A stretch of 64,000 nucleotides of DNA, from positions 2,952,001 through 3,016,000 of the forward strand of contig NZ_JBAMDA010000001.1 in assembly GCF_036964665.1 (NCBI RefSeq). The letters are read 5' to 3'. The position numbers and the translations under genes are program-made. Below the pieces are notes generated by a model that saw only the letters and a list, made by a program, of their open reading frames with translations, searched no databases and had not been told where the DNA came from. Positions 26,906-36,200 of the stretch are shown here, piece by piece. The stretch comes from Nitrobacter sp. NHB1. Lineage in GTDB: Bacteria > Pseudomonadota > Alphaproteobacteria > Rhizobiales > Xanthobacteraceae. The first letter of the stretch is position 1, and the number at the start of each line of letters is the position of its first letter.

Positions 26906-27296
26906 AGCGCAATGGGTTGCGCTGTAAAAGGAATCTGTGCGTTCGATCGCGGTACCGAACATCAGTTGGTGCCGTATGTTCTTCCGTCGTTTCGAACCTC
27001 ATTCTGCCTAAGCTTTCGAGGGGAGACCAACCCCGCGCGACCGCGCCTCCAGCTATGCCGGCGAAGGTGTCGGCAGAGCAGGCATAACCGCGGCGATGAA
27101 TTGACGCGCGACGATCGATGAAGACGTTTGACCCGGCCGAGTTTGTAGTATAAGATATATGAAGGATATGTATTTTTATTTGACGATGATGCGGCACAAA
27201 GGATTTCTCTAACCTCGCCGCGCTGTAAGAAGTGACACCTGATTTCGTCGGCTCTGCGTGAATCGCCTACCTGCTGGAAAACGCTGGGGAGGGGTT
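26906..27296. other. Spacer upstream of the oxidase operon, AT-rich patch
   Basis: No convincing gene in 391 nt. The stretch around 27140-27185 is unusually AT-rich for the window (TAGTATAAGATATATGAAGG followed by a T-rich run) and probably contains the promoter of the oxidase genes. I could not identify a clear FNR/FixK-type palindrome. Confidence 0.4.
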
Positions 27297-27833
27297 ATGG
27301 TTCAGGAAGTCGTCTGGGGCGTCTCAATCGTGCTGATGGGGACGCTCGCCGCTGTATTCGCTTGGGTGGCGATAGGCGCCAATGTCGCGCTCGCTGATTA
27401 CGGCCCTATCATCGCGTCGGCATACCGACTGCGCACATGGCTGTTCGGCCTCGCTATCATCGTCCTGATAGGAACGAACTATTACACCCTCGGCAAACTT
27501 CCCTACGTGTCGCGTATGTCTGCGCCAACGTCCGCCAAAGCGGCGCAGCCCGTCGAGGCCGTCGCCGAGCAGTGGTCGTGGAGTATCAAACCAGACGCGT
27601 TTCGGGTCGGAGAGACGGCGGAATTTCACGTCGCCAGCAAGGACGTGAACCACGGTTTTGCGCTCTACGATCCAGACATGCGCATCGTTGCTCAAACCCA
27701 GGCGATGCCCGGATACATCAACGTGCTGCGCTACACCTTCAATGAACCGGGCGTTTATCGGGTGTTGTGCCTCGAATATTGCGGGGTCGCGCATCACGAG
27801 ATGACGGCGGAAATCAAAGTCTCCACGCATTAA
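27297..27833 (+). CDS. Cytochrome c oxidase subunit II, short CuA-bearing type
   Basis: A 178-residue oxidase subunit II with one or two N-terminal membrane helices and a periplasmic cupredoxin domain. The CuA ligands are complete: H119 (VNHGFALYD), C158, E160, C162, H166 and M169 (CLEYCGVAHHEM). The short length and partner subunit I fit B-type (ba3-like) haem-copper oxidases. GGGGAGG just before the ATG at 27297 decides the start over an upstream alternative. It delivers electrons from cytochrome c to subunit I. Confidence 0.9.
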   Translation: MVQEVVWGVSIVLMGTLAAVFAWVAIGANVALADYGPIIASAYRLRTWLFGLAIIVLIGTNYYTLGKLPYVSRMSAPTSAKAAQPVEAVAEQWSWSIKPDAFRVGETAEFHVASKDVNHGFALYDPDMRIVAQTQAMPGYINVLRYTFNEPGVYRVLCLEYCGVAHHEMTAEIKVSTH

Positions 27834-27855
27834 GCGGCGCAGCCAGGAGGATGCT

Positions 27856-29310
27856 ATGACCGTCCAAGCCGTGCAAAGCCGGAGCGCGACGAGCGCACGC
27901 GCTGCTGTTCTCGCCTACATAGTCGTGTCTGGACTTGTTCTGTTGCTGATGATGCTGCTCGGACTGACGATGCGCCTGGCGCAGGCGCAATGGATCAGTA
28001 TCCAGCCGGATTTCTTCTACGTCATCATGACTATGCATGGCGCCGGCATGGTCGGCATCGCCGGCTTGAGCGGCGCTGCGGTGATGTGGTATTTTGTGCG
28101 TCGTCACGTGCCGGTGTCGACGGCGGTGTTCGTCGCCAATCTGGTGTTCTTCCTGATCGGCGCCGTACTCATTCTCGGTAGCGGTTTCATCGGCGGATTC
28201 GCCGCCGCCTGGACCTTCCTGTTCCCGCTGCCCGCACATTCCGGCGAGCTTTGGTCGGTCAATGCAGCCGCTTCCTACATGGTGGGCTTGCTGTTCGTCG
28301 GCGTCGGCTTTCTGCTGCTGCATCTCGACATCGCCCGCGGCATTCTTTCCGTCTATGGCGGGCTGGGCGCGGCGCTCGGTGTCAAACAAGCCTTTGGTCT
28401 GGCGCCGGAAGATGAAGGGCCGCCGGCTGCCGTCACAGCTTCGACGATGGTGCTGATCATCAACATCCTCGGCATTCTGCTCGGCGCCGCTGTGCTCGTC
28501 GTCTCGCTGGTCAATTTGTATGTGCCAAGCTTCACCTTCAACGCGTTGGCGGCGAAGAACATGATCTATTTCTTCGGCCACGTCTTTATCAACGCCACGA
28601 TCTACATGGCGGTGATCGCGGTCTACGAGATCTTGCCTGTCTTTACCCATCGCAAGTGGAAGACGAACCGCGCATTCTATTTTGCCTGGGTGCTCTCGAC
28701 GGTGATGGTGCTGACGGTCTACCCGCATCACTTGCTGATGGACTTTGCCATGCCGACCTGGGCGCTGATCGCCGGCCAGATCATCTCCTGGCTGAGCGGC
28801 CTGCCGGTTCTGCTGGTGACCGCCTTCGGCGCGCTCACCAATGTCTATCGTTCCGGGATCAAGTGGACCGTAGCGTCGGGCCTTGTCTTCGTCGGAGTGG
28901 CTGGCTGGGCGATCGGCGTCATCCCGGCGATCGCCGATGGAACCATCGAGGTGAACAGCTTCATGCACAACACGCAATGGGTGCCCGGCCACTTCCATAC
29001 CTATCTGCTGCTTGGCATGGTGGCGATGTTCTTCGGCTTCATGACCTACCTCGTCCCAAGGACGACGGGTGCTTTGCTGCCGTTCGGCTTCTGGCTCTAC
29101 CTCGTCGGCGGCTCGGTATTTGTGCTTTGCTTCCTCGCCGCCGGAAGCGTCAGCGTACCGCGCCGCTACGCGGTGCATCTGCCGGAGTGGTTGCCTTATG
29201 ACCGGGTGGCTTCGATCGGCGCGACGCTGGCGGTGCTGGGGGCATTGATCCTGGTGCTTAATTTCGTCATCGGATTGCCATCGGCAATGCGCGAGGAAGC
29301 CGAAGCATGA
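27856..29310 (+). CDS. B-type haem-copper oxidase subunit I
   Basis: A 484-residue membrane protein with about 12-13 helices. Haem and CuB ligands can be assigned: MTMHGAGMVG (low-spin haem His), FGHVFINATIYMAVIAVYE (CuB His and cross-linked Tyr), TVYPHHLLMD (CuB His pair) and PGHFHTYLLLG (haem ligands). The pattern lacks the D-channel residues of A-type enzymes, pointing to a ba3-like, high-affinity proton-pumping terminal oxidase. AGGAGG precedes the ATG. It is followed by a SCO-type copper chaperone gene, overlapping by 4 nt. Confidence 0.92.
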   Translation: MTVQAVQSRSATSARAAVLAYIVVSGLVLLLMMLLGLTMRLAQAQWISIQPDFFYVIMTMHGAGMVGIAGLSGAAVMWYFVRRHVPVSTAVFVANLVFFLIGAVLILGSGFIGGFAAAWTFLFPLPAHSGELWSVNAAASYMVGLLFVGVGFLLLHLDIARGILSVYGGLGAALGVKQAFGLAPEDEGPPAAVTASTMVLIINILGILLGAAVLVVSLVNLYVPSFTFNALAAKNMIYFFGHVFINATIYMAVIAVYEILPVFTHRKWKTNRAFYFAWVLSTVMVLTVYPHHLLMDFAMPTWALIAGQIISWLSGLPVLLVTAFGALTNVYRSGIKWTVASGLVFVGVAGWAIGVIPAIADGTIEVNSFMHNTQWVPGHFHTYLLLGMVAMFFGFMTYLVPRTTGALLPFGFWLYLVGGSVFVLCFLAAGSVSVPRRYAVHLPEWLPYDRVASIGATLAVLGALILVLNFVIGLPSAMREEAEA

Positions 29311-29924
29311 TGACGCGCGGCTTTCTTCCTCTGCTTGCGATCGTTGCTGCGACGGGAATCGCCGCGCTGGCGTGGGAGACCGATGGATTTCGCGTCGTCA
29401 CCAGCGCCGGCGCGCGGCAATTGTCCATCGAACGCACGCCACGCCTCCTCCCCGACGTGCGACTGGTCGATCAGGACGGTGATGCCTTCTCGTTGAGTTC
29501 ATACAAGGGCAGGGCCGTTCTGGTCGACTTCATTTACACCCGCTGCCCGACGCTGTGCCGCGTGCTCGGCGATGACTTTCATGGCGTGCTGCAGCTCATG
29601 CGCGACGCGGGAGCCGGCGCGCCGCTCGACTTACTCAGCATCAGCTTCGATCCGCAAACCGACGATCGGGAGGCGTTGCAGCTTTACGGCGAGCGCTATG
29701 GCGCGAAGGCGCCGCGCTGGCGGATCGCCGCGCTCGCCGACGAGCGTGGCCTCGCCACGTTGAAGCAAAGCTTCGGCGTCGTTGTTATCCCCGACGGCAT
29801 GGGCGGCTTCATTCATAACAGCGCCGTCTATCTCGTCGACGCACGAGGGCGTCTGACCCGCATCCTCGATCCCGATTCGCCTCCACAGCTCCTCGCGGAC
29901 GCGTTGCGCGTGTCGTCGCCATGA
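29307..29924 (+). CDS. SCO1/SenC-type copper chaperone
   Basis: A 205-residue thioredoxin-fold protein anchored by an N-terminal hydrophobic helix (about 6-22). The copper-binding CxxxC is C80-PTL-C84 and the distal ligand is H170 in GGFIHNSAVYLV. SCO proteins load or reduce the CuA site of oxidase subunit II, encoded two genes upstream. Start and stop overlap the neighbouring genes (ATGA both sides), so the four-gene operon is tightly coupled. Confidence 0.9.
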   Translation: MMTRGFLPLLAIVAATGIAALAWETDGFRVVTSAGARQLSIERTPRLLPDVRLVDQDGDAFSLSSYKGRAVLVDFIYTRCPTLCRVLGDDFHGVLQLMRDAGAGAPLDLLSISFDPQTDDREALQLYGERYGAKAPRWRIAALADERGLATLKQSFGVVVIPDGMGGFIHNSAVYLVDARGRLTRILDPDSPPQLLADALRVSSP

Positions 29925-30517
29925 GCCCGCGCTTGTGTTTCGTGGCCGCCATCGGATCATGGCTTGCCTTGTGGCTATGGCCGGTGCGCATCGCACTCGA
30001 GAGCGACATGGCCGTGCATATGACGATACAGGTGCCTCTGCTGATCGGCATCGGCTTGTTTCTTGCGAGCGGTGTCCGCGCACATGAGCCGCACTGGCTC
30101 GCCGATGCCGACTGGCTCGGTATTCCCGGCATTGTGATGGTAGTGTTGGGCACGTCTTTCTGGATGCTGCCGCGCGCCCTCGATGGTGCGGTCGCTGATC
30201 CGTTGGTGGACGCAGCCAAGTTCCTTAGCCTGCCGCTGCTGGTGGGCTTACCCCTGGGCCTGTCTTGGCGCCGTATGCCGCCGCTCGGACGCGCGTTCAT
30301 CTGGGCCAATTTCATTCCCAAGCTGGGCGCGATCGGCGGCCTCTACCTGGCGGCGCCAACGCGGCTTTGCGCCTATTATCGTCTCGACCAGCAGGCCGTG
30401 GCCGGCTGGACGCTGATCGTCCTCGCTGTCGTGCTGGGCACGCTATGGTTCATCGTCGCGTTCGTCGGCTGGCCGGCGCGTGGGCTGCGACAGCTCTCGC
30501 CGGCTGCACCTCCATGA
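29921..30517 (+). CDS. Membrane protein at the end of the oxidase operon
   Basis: A 198-residue protein with about five hydrophobic helices and conserved-looking His/Trp residues in loops (VRAHEPHWLADADWLG). I do not recognise a family name. Position suggests an assembly or accessory factor of the B-type oxidase, possibly analogous to CtaG-type copper proteins, but no sequence motif proves this. It overlaps the SCO gene by 4 nt. Confidence 0.65.
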   Translation: MSPRLCFVAAIGSWLALWLWPVRIALESDMAVHMTIQVPLLIGIGLFLASGVRAHEPHWLADADWLGIPGIVMVVLGTSFWMLPRALDGAVADPLVDAAKFLSLPLLVGLPLGLSWRRMPPLGRAFIWANFIPKLGAIGGLYLAAPTRLCAYYRLDQQAVAGWTLIVLAVVLGTLWFIVAFVGWPARGLRQLSPAAPP

Positions 30518-30593
30518 GGGTTCCTTGGCCTTATCCTGCTCGTTGTCGATCATGGCAAGAACTCGTCCAATATCGGCTCATCCCCGGCAACGA

Positions 30594-32993
30594 TCAGACG
30601 ACGTCAAGCCTGTAGTCGACACCCTCCCAGCGATCTTGCGCCGACCAGCGGATGGTGAAGACGATGGCGCTCCCGGGTTTGAGAGTTGCGGTATCGAGGT
30701 CGGCAAAGTGAATGCCGAGGCCGCTGTCCGCGGTCGCCGTGTCACGGATGTTACGCCAATCGTCCGCGCTCCAATGGACAAGGGCCTCCGACGGCAGTTC
30801 GATTCGTAAAACGCGCCCCGCCGGTATGCGGCGGCATTTGTTGTTGAAGCGCCAGATGGCATGGCGCGGGCGCTTGCCTTCAACCTGATAGCGCTCCCTG
30901 GGCTGCGGCGGCATATCGAAGACGCGGCCGTCCCTGAGCGAGCGCAGGAGCTTGACATGCTCCGCATGCGCCCAGACCAGCGGCATCGCCGACCCGGAAG
31001 GGCGGCCCAAAAAAAGCTCCCGCTCGGGAATGTCTGCGGCTTCCCAAATCTGCTCGGGGATGAGATGGCCGTCGCTCGCGAAGCCTTCGAGCGCCGCCAG
31101 CAAGGTCTCGGCCTCGGCCCGATGGCCGGCTGCGAGTTCGTAATGCGCGCGCTCGCCGGTCAGAAGGGGCCAGCATCGCCCCGTTCCGGTGCCGTCGAAC
31201 GGCCGGCCGTCCTCGTGTTCACCGTAGCCGTCACCATTGTAGCGATGCCAGCACGGACCCGCAGGCAAATCGACTTTCAGCAAGGCATCGATGACGCGCA
31301 CGGTGTTCAGAATGCGCGGGTCGTCGGCAGCGCGCAGCCCGAAGCGCACCAGCGCCAGCGCATCGGGGCTCACCAGCAGCGAGGCCTGCAGGCGGCTCGA
31401 CTGGGGCGGGCGGTTCTTGATCGGAACGAATCCGTCCAGGGGCGACGCGGCATCGGCGACCTCGGGCGGAGCGATGCGAGCGTAATAGCCGTCAACGCCT
31501 ATCTTTTCGGCGAGCGATGTGCCGGTGGCATAGGTCCACCGCTCGATCGAGCTGTTCCAGACGTCAGCGGTTTCGCGGAGATAGGCTGCTTTCCCGGGCG
31601 CGGACAGGCGGTCGGCAATATCGGCAGCAACCAAAAGCGCCGCGATCACAACCGCGAGCGTGAAGGGTGAATAACCGCTGTCTTCCTCCCACCGATCTTG
31701 CCCCGTAACAGGCCCGTTGCCGAGGATGAACGTGGCTGCTTTCTCGATCATCGGCCAGATGCCCGGCAACTCCGCCTCCGATAACGCGCCCTCACGAAAG
31801 GCAAGGTCAACGAGCAAGATGGGAAAGGCGCATTCGTCAAGCTGCACCCCATTCCAATAGGGCGTGCCGTCGAGCCAGCAATTCTGCGGCCAATGGCCGT
31901 CCGCCTCCTGGACTCCCTGAAGATAGGCGATGACGTGCCGTGCTTCCTTCTTCGCGCCCGCGGCAAGCAGCCCGCCCGCGTTCTCGACGAGATCGCGTGG
32001 CCAGACCAGATGATAACCGCCGAGATCGCCGTCCCCCTTGGCGAAGCCCCAGGGCACCGACAGGCTCGCAATATAGCCGCCGGCAAAGGAACTGGCCTCA
32101 TGGGTGCGCAGCACGGCGGTGCTCACTCTGTAGCTATTGTGGTTAGTCGCATGGCCGGCGGGGTCGAGCGGCAGAAGCGTGTCCTGCCAGCTGCGCCATC
32201 CGGCGATGTATTCTCCGATCTTCGTCTCCATGTCGTCGTCGAGACTCATGCGAACGCGGAGTGCTGCCTCGGCAGCCGTTCTGCCGAAACCCAGGGCCAG
32301 GACGATGTCGTTGCCTGTCGCCAGGCCGATTTCGCCGACCAGGGCAACATTGCCGTTCCGTGCGACATCGTAATGCCAGCGCAGTTCGGAATGCTGCCGC
32401 AGATCCTGCCAGCCGTCCGAGACGCCGACGAAGCCGACCGATCTCGCCACGAAAGGCGGCGAGCAACCGAGAGCAAGCGCGGTTCCGCCGCCTTCGGCAA
32501 ACAGCATCGGCACGCCCTTGTAGTCGTCGACCCAGGCAGTATTGTCCGCTCCCTTATTGACTAGGTGCGGTGCAAGCAGCGCATAGAGCCGGTATTCCGC
32601 CGTCGAGCCCACGAGCGCCTGCAATGAGATACGCTGAAGCACGACATCGCGGCGAGGATCGGCGAACACCAATTGCTCGATTTGATAACGGCCCTGAGTA
32701 CAGGTGCTGGTAATGGCGAAAGCAGGCACACCTTCAGCGATCGATCGAATGGTGCTGCGTGCGTCGCGCTTCTGTTCCGAGAAAAACCCGTGTTCGTCAG
32801 TGACGATGAGGCCTAAATCCCGGGTGCAGGCCTGGTCGATTCGAGGATAATAGATCTCGTTGAGGATACCGTGGCTCACTGTAAACCAGACGCGGCTGCG
32901 TGGCTCCAGCGCCGTGCCGACACCGCTTTTGGCGCTCGACGTCCACCGCGCCGGGCTGCCGGGCCACCCCGGTGCGGGCTTGTCCAAGGGCAT
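30594..32993 (-). CDS. Glycoside hydrolase family 15 glucoamylase-like protein
   Basis: A 799-residue protein with an N-terminal beta-sandwich domain (about 1-270) and a C-terminal (alpha/alpha)6 barrel of the GH15 type. Typical segments are SHGILNEIYYPRID near residue 40, YHLVWPRDLVENAGGLLAAG, and GHWPQNCWLDGTPYWNGVQL with DECAFPI, in the expected order for prokaryotic glucoamylases or dextranases. No signal peptide is evident, so it probably acts on internal glucans. GGGAG at 33001-33005 favours the ATG at 32993 over the one at 32999. It faces the oxidase operon tail to tail. Confidence 0.87.
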   Translation of the reverse strand: MPLDKPAPGWPGSPARWTSSAKSGVGTALEPRSRVWFTVSHGILNEIYYPRIDQACTRDLGLIVTDEHGFFSEQKRDARSTIRSIAEGVPAFAITSTCTQGRYQIEQLVFADPRRDVVLQRISLQALVGSTAEYRLYALLAPHLVNKGADNTAWVDDYKGVPMLFAEGGGTALALGCSPPFVARSVGFVGVSDGWQDLRQHSELRWHYDVARNGNVALVGEIGLATGNDIVLALGFGRTAAEAALRVRMSLDDDMETKIGEYIAGWRSWQDTLLPLDPAGHATNHNSYRVSTAVLRTHEASSFAGGYIASLSVPWGFAKGDGDLGGYHLVWPRDLVENAGGLLAAGAKKEARHVIAYLQGVQEADGHWPQNCWLDGTPYWNGVQLDECAFPILLVDLAFREGALSEAELPGIWPMIEKAATFILGNGPVTGQDRWEEDSGYSPFTLAVVIAALLVAADIADRLSAPGKAAYLRETADVWNSSIERWTYATGTSLAEKIGVDGYYARIAPPEVADAASPLDGFVPIKNRPPQSSRLQASLLVSPDALALVRFGLRAADDPRILNTVRVIDALLKVDLPAGPCWHRYNGDGYGEHEDGRPFDGTGTGRCWPLLTGERAHYELAAGHRAEAETLLAALEGFASDGHLIPEQIWEAADIPERELFLGRPSGSAMPLVWAHAEHVKLLRSLRDGRVFDMPPQPRERYQVEGKRPRHAIWRFNNKCRRIPAGRVLRIELPSEALVHWSADDWRNIRDTATADSGLGIHFADLDTATLKPGSAIVFTIRWSAQDRWEGVDYRLDVV

Positions 32994-33109
32994 CTGCATT
33001 CTCCCATTCGGGTGACAGGTGAGCGATAGCCGGAACGATCGGACGGTCGTCGCGCTCTTGATTGGATTTATTCGGGCAGGGTCTCATAAAGCTTAAGATT
33101 GTGGCGCGC

Positions 33110-33258
33110 CGATTGTTCCCGGCACCGCGATGTTGGCAGAATGGGTACGGGGCGCCGCGTACATGCTCTATGCCCTTGTCTTCGAGCCACGCGGCCAGAT
33201 CGCTCGCCACGTATGACGAACCGTTATCCGAGAGGAGCCGCGGTAAATCAGTCTTGCC
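33110..33258 (-). pseudogene. IS3-family transposase fragment
   Basis: Read on the minus strand this gives KTDLPRLLSDNGSSYVASD followed by LAAWLEDKGIEHVRGAPY. That is the second-aspartate region of an IS3-type DDE integrase core (rve domain). Homology stops at GAPY, where HPQTQGK would be expected, and the N-terminal part is missing. It begins at the base next to the tamB stop codon. It is a dead remnant and marks an old insertion or rearrangement end between tamB and the accessory block. Confidence 0.75.
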
Positions 33259-36200
33259 TCACCATTCGAATCGTGTGCCGAGCCCCACCGATGTCGAGCC
33301 CTTCGCATCGACATCGGATTCCACGCGGATATGGCGCGTTACGTCCACATTGGCCGAGAGGCCGGACTGGCTGGGGGTCGCACCGGTCCGGACGCCCACG
33401 CTCAGCCTGTCGCCGATCGCGCGCGACGCGCCGACCGTCGGGCCGCCGGCGCCGACGCCGACGTCCAGACTGTCGACGCCGAGCGAGCGGCGCATCCGGT
33501 CCAGCATCCCGTCGCCACCGCCTGCGAACTGCGCCGCGACTTCCGCGAGCTGCAGGGCCTGCGCCGTCGTCAGGCTGCCCGAGGCCTTCTCGAACAGGAT
33601 GCGCGACAGGATTTCATCCTGCGGCAGCTCCGGTCGCGACGTGAAGGCGAAAACCGGCGCCGCCGCCGGGCCCGAGATCCCGATCTGGGCGGTGATGTCG
33701 GAAGCCTGTATCTCCGCCGCGAAATCGAGTTCGGGCGCGAAGTCTCCATTGAAGGAGAGGTTGCCCTTGGTGAAATTCAGCGTCTTTCCCAGCACCGCCA
33801 TCTTGCCGCGATAGAGCGAGAACGCCCCCTTCGGCACGGGCTTGTCGGTCGTGCCGCCGACATGAAGGGAGCCGCCGAGTTCCGCATTCACCCCGCGGCC
33901 GTGCACGAAGACGTGGTTCGGCGCCGAGACGGTGACATCGAGCGCGGCGTTGAAGAGCGCCTGGCGGCCCTTGCCCTTGCTGTTCCTGGCGGCCTCCGCC
34001 TTGCGCGCCGCTGCCAGCCTGGTGGCGGCCTGGCCCGTGGCGTTGACATGGTCGATGCCCTCGATCGGCTTCAGCGTCGAGGGCAGGCGCTCCGGAATAT
34101 CGACGCTGACATGGGTGAGATCGACGCGGCCGCTTATCTTCGGATCCCGCGCAAGCGCGCCGGTGACGTTGATGGCAAGATTCGCCTGAGCGGTCGCGAG
34201 TGCGCTCGCCGCGAGCGTCGCCTGTTGTCCGCGGATCGAGACCGTGCCGGGAAAGCCCGCATCGGGCGCGATCCGGACCTGGCCGGACCCGGAGAGCGTG
34301 CCGCCGTTGGGCGTCGTCGCGCTCAGTCGCTCCACGGATATACGCTCGCCTTGCGCCGTGACCTTCGCCTCGATGGCATCGAGCCGCGTTCCGACCAGGC
34401 TGTCGCGGAAACTGCCGCCGCTCATGGTGGCGATGCCGTCGACCTGGGGCCTGGCGCGCGTGCCGCCCACGCGGGCATCGATCTGCACGATTCCGGAAAC
34501 GGTGCGGCCGGAGGCGGACAGCATGGCATTGGCGACCGCGGCATCGAGCCGGCCTTTCGCCGTCAGCGCGATTGCCTCCGCGGCATCGAGCGGCACGGTG
34601 CCGGCCGCCGTGAGGGTGCCTGCCTTGCCCGCTGAAGCAGTGGCATAGAGCTTTATGCGGGTCTTTTCGAGGCGGCCGTTCAGGGTGATATCGATCGGCG
34701 GCACGCCGGCGCTCCTGGTTTGCGGCGCCGTGAACCGCTTGACAGCGATCTTGTACTCTCCCGTCGGCGCGCTCGCGGAGCCGCCGATCGCGGCCGACGC
34801 ATCGAGCGTGCCGCCGAGGCCAAGGCCCGGCACAGCGACCTCGGCCTCGGCGAGCGGGACCGCGCTGGCCACGGCCTTGAGGTCGAGCACCTTGCCGGCC
34901 TTGCCGTCGAGCGTAAAGCGGCCGCCGCCGATCCCGATCGCCAGATGCTGGATCAGCACGGTGCCGTCGTCGAGCGTGAAGCTCGCGGGCGCTTGCAGCG
35001 CGACCGCCTTGGCGCCGCGTTTCGCGGTGAAGCGGTTGAGGTCGAACCGGATAGGCTGCTTCGGTGTCAACAGGCCTGCGGCGTGGAGATTGAAGCCAGC
35101 AGCCTTGGCGGACAGGCCGATCGTGCTCGCGTCGGCATCGCCTTTCGCGCTTAAGGTTGCGTTCGCGATCGTCTGGCCGCCGATCTCCGCGCCGTTGATC
35201 TCGGCATCCGCGTTGAGCACCGGACGGCTGTAGAGATCGTCGCCATCGGCGCGCAGATCGAAGTTGCGGATGACAGTGCTGGCGGCCCGGAGTCCCGTGC
35301 CCTTGCCGGTGAGGCGGATGGATTGCCGCCCGCCGTCGTCGGCCAGCGCAAGATCGAGCGAGGCCGCACCGGCAAGATCGGTGAGCGCGAGCGGCGCGAT
35401 GTCTGCCAGCGATCCGGCCGCGAAATGAACCTCTCCACGCGCTAGGTTTTGCGCGTCGGTCGCGCCCGCGCCTGTCAGCGACACCGACCCGATGGCGATG
35501 TCGAGGGTCCTGGCCTCCCATCCCGCGAAAGCGGGAGTCGGCTGCTCACCTCGATCGGCCTTGTTGCCGGAAGCGCGCTCGATTGAACGGCGGCTTGCCT
35601 GAACGATTCCGCGCGCCGGCTTGCCATCAACAGTGCCGTCGAGCTTGATGTCGATGGCGCAAGGTCCGTTGATGTCGGCGACTGTCGCCGTGAGTCCCAG
35701 ATGCGGGATCGGGCGCTGCATCGCCGTCGCGCGATCCAGCACCGCCGTGAGCGACAGTCCGGGATGCGCGAGTCCTCCGGTCAGCCGGGCATCGAGCGCT
35801 GCAACACCCGAGAGACGCGCATCGGCCGCCGCGAGATTCGGAAGTTCGATACGCGCCGCGAGGTCGCTCGCGTCCCGGGTCACGCGTCCCTTGGCGCGAA
35901 CCGCGACATGGGCGCCGTCGAGCGAAGCCTCGCGTATGGTATAGGTATCGTTGCCGCCGGACGAAAGATCGGCGGCAAGGGTGACACGCGGTCCCGCAAG
36001 TCCATCGAGCGCGGCAAGCCCGGTGGCGAACCGGTCGCCGGTGCCGGACAGCCTGGCGTCGATGCGGCCGTGTCGAAGGTCGCCGTCGAGATAAAGACCC
36101 AACGTCACCGCGCCCGCAAGCTTCAACCCGGCAAGGCCGCTGAAGCGGCCGAGATCGGGCACGGTGCCGGTCGCGCGCCCGCGCAGCCGGTCTCGGCTGG

